Assembly: GCA_900539175.1 (NCBI GenBank)
Contig: UQAW01000025.1
Span: 1 to 43,486, forward strand
Reading direction: 5' to 3'
From: an uncultured Lachnospiraceae bacterium
Lineage (GTDB): Bacteria > Bacillota > Clostridia > Lachnospirales > Lachnospiraceae
DNA: 43,486 nucleotides
The notes under the pieces are model-generated. The model was given only the letters and a program-made list of their open reading frames with translations, was not told the origin of the DNA and made no database searches. Shown here one piece after another: positions 7,883 through 16,424 of this stretch. A program made the translations under genes and the position numbers. Position 1 is the stretch's first letter. Each line of letters opens with the position of its first letter.

Positions 7883-8665
7883 ATGAGGTTACTATTGAAT
7901 GAATTGGGATTAAGAACAGCGATTTCCAGAAAAGAATTACATGTATATCTTCAACCGCAGGTTTCTATGGACAGTTGGCGTACCGTCAGCGTGGAAGCAT
8001 TGGTAAAAACATATGGAGAGCGCGCGTTGAGTGATGATTTTACGATGGAATTGGAGCGGGGTGGTCTGATTCATCTGTTGGATTTGTATGTATTACAGGA
8101 GGTCTGCCGGATGTTGGTTCGCTGGCAGAAAGAGTATCTTGTGCCGCAGCAGGTTTCTGTAAAATTTTCCAGACATACCATGGGGATGGAGCATATTCCG
8201 GAACGGGTAGAGCGTATTCTGAAGGAATATCCGGGTGCAGCTTCCATGCTGTCTATTGAGGTTACCGGAACATATGAGGGCAGGAACTGGAAGTGTTTCC
8301 GTCAGAACTGCCAGAAGTTCTGCCAGATGGGAATCCGGTTGATACTTGGTAATTATGGTGCCCGGACTACCGATTGCTGCCTGTTATCAGAAGTATGGTT
8401 TGACGAGGTAAAGATCGACCGGAGTCTGATCAGACAGTTGGAAAGAAGGACGATGGATTATCTGAAAGTCAGGGTGATTGTTGACCTGTGTAAAAAGATG
8501 AATCGGCAGGTGACAGCGGTTGGAGTTGAGAACTGGGAACAATATCGCGAGCTGGAGAAGCTGGGTTGTGACAAGATGCAGGGATTCTTTGCAGACCAGG
8601 CTATAAGCATCAACGAATTTGAACATAAATATCTGAGTAAAAAGTTAGAGAGGATTATCATATGA
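7883..8665 (+). CDS. Degenerate EAL-domain protein, probably not a phosphodiesterase
   Basis: This 260-residue single-domain EAL family protein lacks a sensor domain and membrane segments. The start at 7883 is set by GGAGGAGG 7 bases upstream. Retained residues are E38 of the EAL motif (VEALVK), E126 (IEVT), K177-D179 (KIDRSLI) and Q233-G234. Lost positions are the VNxS asparagine (K94), the two aspartates of DDFG (G156-N157 in GNYG) and the AEGVE glutamate (V213 in AVGVE). These residues coordinate the catalytic metals in active c-di-GMP phosphodiesterases, so hydrolysis is unlikely; a c-di-GMP-binding or protein-binding role is inferred. Its stop overlaps the GH13 start by 4 bases (ATGA), implying tight co-expression. 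Confidence 0.85.
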   Translation: MRLLLNELGLRTAISRKELHVYLQPQVSMDSWRTVSVEALVKTYGERALSDDFTMELERGGLIHLLDLYVLQEVCRMLVRWQKEYLVPQQVSVKFSRHTMGMEHIPERVERILKEYPGAASMLSIEVTGTYEGRNWKCFRQNCQKFCQMGIRLILGNYGARTTDCCLLSEVWFDEVKIDRSLIRQLERRTMDYLKVRVIVDLCKKMNRQVTAVGVENWEQYRELEKLGCDKMQGFFADQAISINEFEHKYLSKKLERIII

Positions 8666-10431
8666 ATTATGGTGCAGTTTATCATCGGGCGGGGGGGCAG
8701 TATTGTTATCCCAAGAACCAGGATGAATTGATTATTAATCTGAAGACCGGATACGAGGTAGAGCAGGTCTGGTTGGTCTCCGGAGATCCGTATGAGGCTG
8801 GAATTGCCGGAGGAGCAGAGCGGTGGAAGGGAACAAAAGAGGAGATTTTTTTTAAAAAAGATCTTAAATTTCAGCGTTGGTGGACAACGACTGTGCGTCC
8901 GCCTTATAAGCGTCTGAAGTATTACTTTATCTTGAGAGCTGGTGAGGAATACTATTATTACTTTGAAAATGGATTTCTGACGGAAGAGCAGATGGAGAAA
9001 GAAGGAAGAATGCTCCAATACTTTATCTGCCCATGGATGAATGAGTCGGATATCAGTATGACACCTGACTGGGTACAGCGTACAGTCTGGTATCAGATTT
9101 TTCCAGAAAGATTCTGCAACGGAAATCCGGATAGAAATCAACCGGGTACGAAACCGTGGGAGACTCGTCCGGTAACGAATGAAGAATTTTTCGGCGGTGA
9201 TCTGGAAGGAATTTTGATGAAGTTGGATTATCTTCAGATGGTGGGAATCACTGGTATTTATCTGACTCCGATTTTTGATTCGCCTTCCTCGCACAAGTAT
9301 GATACCAGGGATTATTATCAGATTGATGGGGCATTTGGCGATCAGGAGGTTTTCCGCAAGCTGATTTCAGAGGCACATCGCAGAGGTATCCGGATTATGA
9401 TTGATATGGTATTCAATCATTGCGGTGCGCTGTTTTCCAAATGGCAGGATGTTGTCCAGTATGGTCCGAACAGCGGATTTTATGATTGGTTCATGATAAA
9501 TAAGTGGCCTTTAGAACAGGAAGGCGGAAGCACCAGAGACAGACGCTACTATTCTTTTGCATTCCATGAAGCTATGCCGAAGCTGAATACCAATAATCCG
9601 GAAGTCGTAAATTATCTGACAAATATCTGTATTTATTGGGTAAAAGAATATGGTGTGGACGGACTTCGGTTTGATGTGGGCAACGAGGTTTCCCATTCCT
9701 TTATCCGTAGCCTGCGGAGTAAGATGAAAGCATTAAAACCGGATTTGTATCTGCTTGGGGAAATTTGGCATGATGCGGGAGAATGGCTGGACGGTACACA
9801 GTATGACGGAGTTATGAATTATCCATTGACGGAGAGTATCAATGATTTCTGGGTTGACCGCCAGTTGACAAACCGGGATTTTGCACACATGGTAAACAGA
9901 AGTTATACGATGTATCGGGAAGCACATAATCAGGCATTATTCAATCTGTTGGATTCTCATGATACAGATCGGTTGTTTACCAGGGTGGGAGAGAATAAAG
10001 ATTCTTTCTATCAACAGCTTACCGTACTGTTTACAATGCCCGGAAGTCCCTGTATTTTTTATGGAACGGAAGTAGCTCTTCCTGGCGGACATGATCCGGA
10101 CTGTCGCCGTTGTATGCCGTGGGATGATATCAAGAAAGGCGTCTACCGCGACCGGATGGACACGATACGTAAGCTGATTCGGCTGCGGAGGGAAAATAGC
10201 TGCTTTATCAGTCCTTATTTCCATTTTCCGGAGTTGGGTACGAATCCACGGGTAATTGTGTATGAAAAGCTGAGTGGTTTCGGTGAGAAGAATATCGTTG
10301 TGCTGAATTGTTCGGATGAGCCGGTGAAACTTGTCAGCAGAGAAGTGCTGTTTTCCTGGAAATATGAGGATGAGACTCTGGAACCGGGAGGAATCCTGGT
10401 AACGGGAGATTATGTGAAAGGATATCAGTAA
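8662..10431 (+). CDS. GH13 neopullulanase / cyclomaltodextrinase / maltogenic amylase
   Basis: This 589-residue enzyme of the GH13_20-like group hydrolyses maltodextrin, cyclodextrin or pullulan. It has an N-terminal CBM34-like beta domain (about 1-120), a TIM barrel (about 130-500) and a C-terminal beta domain. The four GH13 regions are visible: DMVFNHCG, GLRFDVGNE (nucleophile D338), LLGEIWHD (acid/base E367) and LLDSHDT (D434). There is no signal peptide, so it should act in the cytoplasm on imported oligosaccharides. The start overlaps the EAL stop in ATGA. No maltodextrin transporter is adjacent. Exact substrate preference within the subfamily cannot be read by eye. Confidence 0.93.
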   Translation: MNYGAVYHRAGGQYCYPKNQDELIINLKTGYEVEQVWLVSGDPYEAGIAGGAERWKGTKEEIFFKKDLKFQRWWTTTVRPPYKRLKYYFILRAGEEYYYYFENGFLTEEQMEKEGRMLQYFICPWMNESDISMTPDWVQRTVWYQIFPERFCNGNPDRNQPGTKPWETRPVTNEEFFGGDLEGILMKLDYLQMVGITGIYLTPIFDSPSSHKYDTRDYYQIDGAFGDQEVFRKLISEAHRRGIRIMIDMVFNHCGALFSKWQDVVQYGPNSGFYDWFMINKWPLEQEGGSTRDRRYYSFAFHEAMPKLNTNNPEVVNYLTNICIYWVKEYGVDGLRFDVGNEVSHSFIRSLRSKMKALKPDLYLLGEIWHDAGEWLDGTQYDGVMNYPLTESINDFWVDRQLTNRDFAHMVNRSYTMYREAHNQALFNLLDSHDTDRLFTRVGENKDSFYQQLTVLFTMPGSPCIFYGTEVALPGGHDPDCRRCMPWDDIKKGVYRDRMDTIRKLIRLRRENSCFISPYFHFPELGTNPRVIVYEKLSGFGEKNIVVLNCSDEPVKLVSREVLFSWKYEDETLEPGGILVTGDYVKGYQ

Positions 10432-10449
10432 TAAAAAGTAGAAGGATGT

Positions 10450-10493
10450 GGAGTCGGAGTATCGGGAAGAGTCTGATGCTGCGGCTCCTTTTT
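10450..10493 (+). terminator. Intrinsic terminator after the GH13 gene
   Basis: Stem arms at 10450-10463 and 10475-10488 pair with 11 of 14 Watson-Crick matches plus G-U pairs, and a T5 run follows at 10489-10493. Confidence 0.8.
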
Positions 10494-10527
10494 GCATTTT
10501 GTTCGTTTGCAGCCGCAATCACGAATC

Positions 10528-10562
10528 TCTAAACCAACTCCGGAAGAGTTTCATAATTGCCT
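10528..10562 (+). repeat. Single arm of repeat C
   Basis: These 34-35 bases (core ACTCCGGAAGAGTTTC) match 24710-24743, the right arm of the perfect inverted repeat at 24673-24743, at about 30 of 34 positions. No inverted partner is seen here, so this is a solo or decayed copy. The rest of 10494-10684 holds nothing recognisable apart from the leader of the next gene. Confidence 0.6.
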
Positions 10563-10684
10563 GTTCTGGAATTTGGTTTGAGGGTTGCTATTTTCAGGGG
10601 AAAATTATAGAATAGAAAATAAAGTTTAGAGGTCAGCTTGAGAAAAAATATGGAAGACAAATGGGAGAGAGGGCATAGAAAAAT

Positions 10685-10939
10685 ATGGATATAGATAAAA
10701 AGAATACCAGGAAAGAGATCCCGCAGATGGTGATCAATGGACTGCTTTTTATTGTGAATGGGTTTGTACTGGCAATGATTATCTGTCTATTTTTATTTCA
10801 GTCGAGGGAAAAAGCCAGTGTGAAGGCTACCATTCATGATTTCAAGGAGAATGTGCAGCAGTATTACGAGGAAGACGAAGCTTATCGGCAGGTGAATGAT
10901 AACATAGACACTTATAAGGCTTCGGGAAGACCGGATTAG
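10685..10939 (+). CDS. Small single-pass membrane protein of unknown function
   Basis: This 84-residue protein has a basic N terminus (KKNTRKE), one hydrophobic segment at about residues 15-38 (VINGLLFIVNGFVLAMIICLF) and an acidic, tyrosine-containing outer tail. GAGGG lies about 8 bases before ATG. It is 40 bases upstream of the 379-residue membrane protein and probably forms an operon with it. The family is not recognised. A partner or subunit role for the downstream protein is inferred from proximity only. Confidence 0.6.
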   Translation: MDIDKKNTRKEIPQMVINGLLFIVNGFVLAMIICLFLFQSREKASVKATIHDFKENVQQYYEEDEAYRQVNDNIDTYKASGRPD

Positions 10940-10979
10940 CACGTGTGTCAGTATATGAAGAGGAAGGAAGAGGCATAAG

Positions 10980-12119
10980 ATGGAAGAACAGAAGAGAATA
11001 CGGCAGTTTTCGCCAATACAGTGGTTGAAAGGACGGCAGCCCTGGGTTCGGGGGATGCTCATAAATGGTGCAGTGTTTTTGTTGCTGATCGTAGTTTTCT
11101 TTATGACAGGAAGTTATATGTACGGACCAGCGAAAAATGCAAGAGCTTATTATGAAGCAAAATCAGCGGGAGATTGGAATCGTATGTATGATTGCTGTGT
11201 GTTTCCGGAATCTTCATTTTTAAGTAAACAGAATTTTGTCAATGCCATGTCTTACCGTACAAATCAAGATACCGATGAGCAGGAGTTACCAGAGATTACT
11301 TCCTATATGATGCGCAAAAAGGGGAAGAATGGTAATCAGGTAAATTATCAGGTGAATTACTCTTTGAAGGATGATGGAGATGCTCATATTGAGAGTCTTG
11401 TGATGGAACGAGGGAGCAGTGTACTGCGTGTATTCTCCAATTGGTATGTTCTGCCGGAAGATTTATATGTGCAGGATATATCTGTCACTGTGCCGAAGAG
11501 GGCAAGGCTTTCGATTGATGGCACAGAGGTGGCAGAGAAGTATCTAACAGAAAGTCAGGATGAGGAGAAGGCGGTCTATCAGATTCCCTATTTGTTTTTG
11601 GGGTATCACACGATAGAGCTGAAAGAACGGGGAAAGGAAGATTATCGGGAGATTTTTGAACTGACGGAGAAGAGGAGCCTGAAATTTATACCAGAGATGC
11701 AGTTAAGTAATAAGTCCGGGAAAGAAATCTGTGACCGTGTTGAGGAAGCGGTAGATGCTATCTGCCGGGCAGCGGCAGCTCACAAAGACTTCGGGGAAAT
11801 CAGCGGCTATTTCTCTGCTGATACTGCAACGCAGAAGGCGGCAAGAGCTGCATATGAAAATCTGGAAAGTCAGTTTTCAACGAAAAAGAAAGTAGGAATC
11901 GCTACACTCAGTGTTACAAGAGTAACCACATCTGTCCGAAATCAAAGTGAGGCAATGACTGCGGACATTGAAATCAATTACGCCGCGGAGAAGGTGAGTA
12001 AGAAATTTTTCTTTTTCTACAAAACGAAAAGTTATCAGGAGCAGATGCAGTTGAAAACTACTGTAACAAAAGAAGATGGTCAATGGTTGTTTGATGAAGG
12101 TGTAATTCCTTCTTTCTAG
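10980..12119 (+). CDS. Membrane-anchored extracytoplasmic protein, TcaA/YvbJ-like
   Basis: This 379-residue protein has a short basic cytoplasmic N terminus, one membrane helix at about residues 25-46 and a large outside region. Its first part (about 50-165) looks like an NTF2-type fold (AYYEAKSAGDWNRMYDCCV). It is followed by a small PEGA-like beta unit, ARLSIDGTEVAEKYL...YQIPYLFLGYHTIELK, and an alpha/beta C-terminal part. This domain order resembles TcaA/YvbJ cell-envelope proteins, though the zinc ribbon many of them carry before the helix is absent. A GGAAGAGG ribosome site precedes ATG. A role in envelope or antibiotic stress is only inferred from the resemblance. Confidence 0.5.
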   Translation: MEEQKRIRQFSPIQWLKGRQPWVRGMLINGAVFLLLIVVFFMTGSYMYGPAKNARAYYEAKSAGDWNRMYDCCVFPESSFLSKQNFVNAMSYRTNQDTDEQELPEITSYMMRKKGKNGNQVNYQVNYSLKDDGDAHIESLVMERGSSVLRVFSNWYVLPEDLYVQDISVTVPKRARLSIDGTEVAEKYLTESQDEEKAVYQIPYLFLGYHTIELKERGKEDYREIFELTEKRSLKFIPEMQLSNKSGKEICDRVEEAVDAICRAAAAHKDFGEISGYFSADTATQKAARAAYENLESQFSTKKKVGIATLSVTRVTTSVRNQSEAMTADIEINYAAEKVSKKFFFFYKTKSYQEQMQLKTTVTKEDGQWLFDEGVIPSF

Positions 12120-12277
12120 TGTGCTGTCTCGTTCACTTTCAGCAAAATGACGCAGAATGGATTTTCAGCCTGCAAGGCGGAGGAATGAGGCGTAGCGGTG
12201 GCTACGTCGATTGACGACAACGCAGCAGATGGAAATTCAGGCAAGTCATTTGGTGAAATGTGAATGAGGCGGCACAC
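12119..12277 (+). repeat. Structured intergenic repeat B with 33-bp inverted ends
   Basis: The two arms, 12119-12151 and 12245-12277, are imperfect inverted repeats (GTGTGCTGTCTCGTTCAC versus GTGTGCCGCCTCATTCAC, and onward). Inside are a hairpin GCGTAGC-GGTG-GCTACGT-like near 12190-12207 and a direct repeat, CGCAG..ATGG..ATTCAG, at about 12150-12167 and 12221-12240. A fragment of the outer arm recurs at 5729-5752. It begins at the stop codon of the preceding gene. It encodes no protein and is MITE- or REP-like. Confidence 0.75.
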
Positions 12278-12340
12278 CAGGTTGAGATGGCTGTGTTTTC
12301 TAAAGGAAGGATATTTGATAAGGATAAAGTAAGTATATAG

Positions 12341-12370
12341 GCAGGAGGAGATGTCCCCCTGCTTTTTTTT
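12341..12370 (+). terminator. Intrinsic terminator downstream of repeat B
   Basis: GCAGGAGGA (12341-12349) pairs with TCCCCCTGC (12354-12362) apart from one A-C mismatch, around a GATG loop, and is followed by T8 (12363-12370). It closes the 10685-12119 operon after read-through of repeat B. Confidence 0.8.
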
Positions 12371-12408
12371 GCAGCAGAGTAGAGGACAGTGCAGAGGAAA
12401 ATCTGAAT

Positions 12409-12627
12409 ATGGGTTTAAGAGAGCAGGAAACGCAAAACCAACCTCCTCAAAGCCAGCAAACCCAACAATATGAACTCTCGTATAAGCAGCAGGGAGAAGC
12501 TATTGTGATGGAAAATTATAAAAGTTCTCAGAACATGATTTTTATGGACAGGTTTTCGTATATTGCTGTTCCATGTGTGCTGGTCGTTTTGGCGGTTGTG
12601 CTGGCTGCATTCAAGAGAAAAAAGTAA
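12409..12627 (+). CDS. Small tail-anchored-like protein or gene remnant
   Basis: This 72-residue open frame has a glutamine-rich polar N half (NQPPQSQQTQQ) and a C-terminal hydrophobic helix at about residues 48-68 followed by KRKK. GAGGA lies about 9 bases before ATG. The layout fits a tail-anchored protein, or the C-terminal membrane anchor of a once longer surface protein. The family is not recognised and no promoter is clear. It may be a decayed 3' fragment. Confidence 0.4.
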   Translation: MGLREQETQNQPPQSQQTQQYELSYKQQGEAIVMENYKSSQNMIFMDRFSYIAVPCVLVVLAVVLAAFKRKK

Positions 12628-12762
12628 TTCTTAAACACGTTTTAGAGGAAGTTGAAGCAGATTCCCTTTCATATCAATTCGCAGGAGTGCATAAACTGAT
12701 GTAGATTGAAGGTACAAGTTGGCTGAGATGCTGCAGCGGATCAAGATGAGGGGGAGGAATGC

Positions 12763-15492
12763 ATGTTTGAACAATTATCGCTGAAAGAGATGGAAGAGCA
12801 GCTGCATACGGATCTGGAACATGGTCTTACGGAAGATGAGGCAGAGCGCAGAAGAAGGGAACAGGGGAGCAATGTTCTGGCCCAGCCGAAAAAGAAATCG
12901 GTGTTCGGTATGTTTGCAGAACAGTTGAATGATCCCTTGATTTTCATTCTTCTGGTGGCTGCGGGAATCTCCATGGCTCTGCGTGAGATGGGGGATGCGG
13001 CGATTATTCTGGTTGTAATTGTACTAAATGGCGTGGTCGGTGTGATACAGGAGGGAAAAGCTCAGAAAGCGTTGGAAGCGCTGAAGCAGATGACCAGTCC
13101 CAGAGCAATCGTGAAGCGGGCAGGAATCTATCGGGAGATTCATGCGTCAGATCTGGTCGTAGGAGATGTGGTGGCGCTGGAGACTGGGTGTCAGGTTCCG
13201 GCGGATCTTCGTCTGACAGCTTCCTTCAGCATGAAAACGGAAGAATCCGCTCTGACCGGTGAATCCCTTCCGGTGCGGAAGGATGCAGGATATGTTGCTG
13301 ATAAAGAGAAGGCAATCGGTGACCGGAAAAATATGGTCTATATGTCCACAAGTATCGTCTATGGACGGGGAGAGGGAGTTGTTGCAGCGATCGGCATGGA
13401 TACGGAAATCGGTAAAATTGCCGGGATGCTGAGTGAATCGCCCCAGGAGGCGACGCCTTTACAGCGAAGACTGGGGGAACTGGGAAAGGTTTTGAGTGCG
13501 TGTGCAGTAATTCTATGCGCGGCACTTTTTCTAATTGCTGTAATTCAGAAAAGAAATATTCCGGAAATGTTGATTACGGCCATATCTCTGGCAGTGGCGG
13601 CGGTTCCGGAAGGGCTGCCGGCGGTGGTTACGATTGTATTGGCACTGAGTGTTTCCAAGATGGTTAAGGTCAATACCATTGTCCGAAGGCTTCCGGCAGT
13701 TGAAACTTTGGGTTCTGTCAATGTAGTCTGCTCGGACAAGACGGGAACACTGACACAGAATAAGATGAAAGTGGTGCAGTGCTATACACAGGGGCAGTTT
13801 ATTCCGGCAGAGCAATTGGACCGTACGGGTAACCGTGAATTTTTGGAAGGATTTCTGTTATGTAATGATGCCTTTGTTTCCGGCGGTGTCTCTATGGGGG
13901 ATCCTACCGAAATTGCTTTGATGGAGATGAGCCGGTCTTATGGACTGGATAAGAAATTATTGGAAGAGAAGAAGCCGAGGGTAGATGAAAAGCCCTTTGA
14001 TTCCAAACGGAAAATGATGACTACGGTACATAGGGAGGGGGATCGTCGGATTGCTTATACAAAAGGCTCTGCAGACGTCCTGCTGAAACACTGTACTCGT
14101 ATATGGAAGAATGGTAAGATCACCGATATCAGCGGTGAGGATCGGCGGAAGATTCAAACTGCCATGGAGGAGATGAGCAGTCAGGCACTGCGTGTACTGG
14201 GGCTTGCCATGCGCCCGGAAGCGGCCTCTCCGGAAGAAAATCATCTGGTGTTTCTGGGTTTGGCAGGTATGATAGATCCGCCGCGTGAGGAAGCGGCTCA
14301 GGCGATTTCTCTATTCCGGCAGGCAGGGGTAAAGACAGTTATGATCACCGGGGATCATGTAGATACAGCATATGCCATCGCAAAACAGCTTGGAATCACC
14401 GATTCCATGAAGGCCTGCATTACCGGCGAAGAACTGGAGCGTATGCCGGATGAGAAGCTGAGGGAAAGATGTGAAGACCTGCGCGTATTTGCCAGGGTTT
14501 CCCCGCAGCACAAGGTTCGGATCGTAAAAGCTTTTCGTGCCAATGGCAATGTGGCGGCCATGACCGGGGACGGTGTCAATGATGCTCCGTCTCTGAAAGC
14601 TGCCGATATCGGAATTGCTATGGGAAAATGCGGAACAGATGTGGCAAAGAATGCTGCTGATATTATATTGACAGACGATAATTTTGCCACGATAGAACGT
14701 GCAATCGAGGAAGGACGGGGCATCTATGAAAATATCAAAAAGTCGGTGCTTTTCCTGCTGTCTTCTAATTTCGGTGAAATTATCACAATGTTTCTTGCAG
14801 TGATTGCAGGTCTTGGTTCTCCGTTGAAAGCCAGTCATATCCTGTGGGTGAATCTGATCACGGATTCTCTTCCGGCATTGGCGCTTGGAGTGGATGAAAA
14901 CGACAGAAAACTTCTGATGCAGAAACCACCCCGCAGCTCCAGGGAAAGCCTGTTTGCGGGGGGAGGTCTGTTCTGTACGTTGTTCTATGGCTGCCTGATC
15001 GCAGCGGTCAGCCTGATTGCGTTTTTCAGCGTACCGTACGCCTGGCTGAACAGTCAGGGTGCGGCAGTTACCCTTGGGAACCTGCGGGCTTCTCTGGCAC
15101 ATGGGGAGATTCTGATCCGCGCCCAGACGTATGCCTTTACGGTACTTGGGATATCGGAATTGTTCCATGCAGTAGGGATGCGGAATATTGAAAAGTCGTT
15201 TTTCTGTAACCATCCGCTGTCCAATAAGCTGATGATTGCTGCATTTTTCCTGGGATTGGCGCTGCAGATTTCTGTGACTGAGATTCCGTATTTTAATGTT
15301 GTATTTGAGACGGTACATCTTTCTGTTGCAGAGTGGCTGAATCTGATTTTTCTTTCCTCCATGCCCCTTCTTGCCCACGAGGTGTTTTTGCTGGATCCAA
15401 CCTCCTGGATTCACCCAAGAGACGGCGAATCAAAGAAATTTCAGAAAGGCAAGGAGAATCAGCAGAAGACCACTGAGCCAGGACAGATTTAG
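12763..15492 (+). CDS. P-type Ca2+-transporting ATPase (PMCA/SERCA-like)
   Basis: This 909-residue P2-type ATPase is expected to export calcium from the cytoplasm at the cost of ATP. It has an N-terminal cation ATPase domain, the actuator motif ALTGES, the ion-site helix with PEGLPAVVT, the phosphorylation motif CSDKTGTLTQ (D325), the nucleotide-binding KGSADVLL, the hinge TGDGVNDAPSLK, and a C-terminal six-helix block with NLITDSLPALALGVDEND. GGGGGAGGA precedes ATG. The PEGL site and the N/D in the sixth-helix region favour Ca2+, although Mn2+ is also possible. The last 63 bases overlap the convergent ytaF-like gene. Confidence 0.92.
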   Translation: MFEQLSLKEMEEQLHTDLEHGLTEDEAERRRREQGSNVLAQPKKKSVFGMFAEQLNDPLIFILLVAAGISMALREMGDAAIILVVIVLNGVVGVIQEGKAQKALEALKQMTSPRAIVKRAGIYREIHASDLVVGDVVALETGCQVPADLRLTASFSMKTEESALTGESLPVRKDAGYVADKEKAIGDRKNMVYMSTSIVYGRGEGVVAAIGMDTEIGKIAGMLSESPQEATPLQRRLGELGKVLSACAVILCAALFLIAVIQKRNIPEMLITAISLAVAAVPEGLPAVVTIVLALSVSKMVKVNTIVRRLPAVETLGSVNVVCSDKTGTLTQNKMKVVQCYTQGQFIPAEQLDRTGNREFLEGFLLCNDAFVSGGVSMGDPTEIALMEMSRSYGLDKKLLEEKKPRVDEKPFDSKRKMMTTVHREGDRRIAYTKGSADVLLKHCTRIWKNGKITDISGEDRRKIQTAMEEMSSQALRVLGLAMRPEAASPEENHLVFLGLAGMIDPPREEAAQAISLFRQAGVKTVMITGDHVDTAYAIAKQLGITDSMKACITGEELERMPDEKLRERCEDLRVFARVSPQHKVRIVKAFRANGNVAAMTGDGVNDAPSLKAADIGIAMGKCGTDVAKNAADIILTDDNFATIERAIEEGRGIYENIKKSVLFLLSSNFGEIITMFLAVIAGLGSPLKASHILWVNLITDSLPALALGVDENDRKLLMQKPPRSSRESLFAGGGLFCTLFYGCLIAAVSLIAFFSVPYAWLNSQGAAVTLGNLRASLAHGEILIRAQTYAFTVLGISELFHAVGMRNIEKSFFCNHPLSNKLMIAAFFLGLALQISVTEIPYFNVVFETVHLSVAEWLNLIFLSSMPLLAHEVFLLDPTSWIHPRDGESKKFQKGKENQQKTTEPGQI

Positions 15493-16068
15493 GGAGCTTC
15501 GCTTTGCCACCTGATTTCCCAGAAAGCAGCCGGAAAAGATGGCACATGCGCCCACCGTCAGAGAGAATAGTGCAGTCCATCCTGCATGAAGCGGCAGAAT
15601 ACCTGCTCCAAAGCCTACGGCAGCGCTGTCTAAAGACAAGGCGGTACCCAGAGAAACGGCCTCCCTCGGAGAAAGACTGCTGCTTGCGTCTGTGTCAGCT
15701 TTATTGGGATCGGCATAGACGGTCAGGATAAACCGAAATTTCAGGAAAGAAAAAGAAAGCTGAGGTGTAGTCTGTCCGTTTTTTCGAATCAGTGCTTTCA
15801 GAGAACTATCGAAGAGTTTTACGATTCCAAGTCCAAACAAAACGGCAAAGCAGAAGAGCTTTACTACTGGTTCCAGCAGAAGCGGACCGATGATACTGCC
15901 GGCGAGTAAAAAGAGAAACAGGATTCCACTGGAAATTCCGTCCAGTACGGCTGCGGATAAAAGTGGAATCCTGATTTTATTGGTACCATATGCAAAACAG
16001 GCCACAAAAGCATCTACGGAAAGCGCAGTGACCAGAATAAGAGACTCAAATAGAATTGCTCGTGACAT
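15430..16068 (-). CDS. ytaF: YtaF-type sporulation membrane protein (MntP-related fold)
   Basis: This 212-residue polytopic membrane protein has about six hydrophobic helices in two inverted halves. Half one carries ALSVDAFVACFAYGTNKI and half two carries TALSLDSAAVGFGAG, both with the conserved membrane-embedded aspartates of the MntP/YtaF group. The intervening YADPNKADTD-like segment is typical of YtaF. YtaF-family genes occur in endospore formers; the transported ion is not established. The ribosome site is weak. The 3' end overlaps the convergent Ca2+ ATPase gene by 63 bases, an antisense arrangement. A shorter MntP-like manganese exporter is the alternative. Confidence 0.85.
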   Translation of the reverse strand: MSRAILFESLILVTALSVDAFVACFAYGTNKIRIPLLSAAVLDGISSGILFLFLLAGSIIGPLLLEPVVKLFCFAVLFGLGIVKLFDSSLKALIRKNGQTTPQLSFSFLKFRFILTVYADPNKADTDASSSLSPREAVSLGTALSLDSAAVGFGAGILPLHAGWTALFSLTVGACAIFSGCFLGNQVAKRSSLNLSWLSGLLLILLAFLKFL

Positions 16069-16424
16069 CCATAATTACCATCGTATGATTTTTTATTATA
16101 ATATGATAGGCAATAGCATTTAGTTAGTTTTTAAATGCACATACAGCGTATGATGCTAGTGAACAGGTCAGTACACTAGCCTATTTTTGCCCACAAAAGT
16201 CGGTATGACAAAAATAAAGATTGCATATCTGCCCGTAAAGGGTTATGATAGTAGTGCGATTTAGGTTATCCGATAAATCTGTTGGAATGCGGATGGAAGT
16301 GAATGAATGATTTTTTGCCCACAAAGGTGATGGAAAATCAGAAGATACGAACTAAATTGAACAAAAGAAACGTGGAAGGCTCTGCACAATTTCAGCAGAC
16401 TTAAGAAGGAGACGGAAGACTGAG
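16069..16424. other. AT-rich intergenic region with a short repeated motif
   Basis: This 356-base stretch has no convincing gene. The motif TTTTTGCCCACAAA occurs at about 16184-16198 and 16312-16325, and a shorter form, TGCCCACAAAA, recurs at about 18072 on the other side of the glycosyltransferase gene. AAGAAGGAG and GGAAG near 16404-16418 provide the ribosome site of the next gene. Confidence 0.4.

Noticed and set aside
8458..9294. 278-codon minus-strand open frame across the EAL-GH13 junction
   Set aside because: Antisense to two clearly coding genes with GH13 and EAL motifs; composition and lack of a ribosome site mark it as a shadow.
12628..12702. In-frame stretch after the small tail-anchored-like gene reading ILKHVLEEVEADSLSYQF
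   Set aside because: Protein-like but only 25 codons, no start and no recognised homolog; it simply continues the frame past a stop and may be chance.
14311..15414. 367-codon minus-strand open frame inside the Ca2+ ATPase
   Set aside because: Entirely antisense to conserved ATPase motifs and has no recognisable domain.
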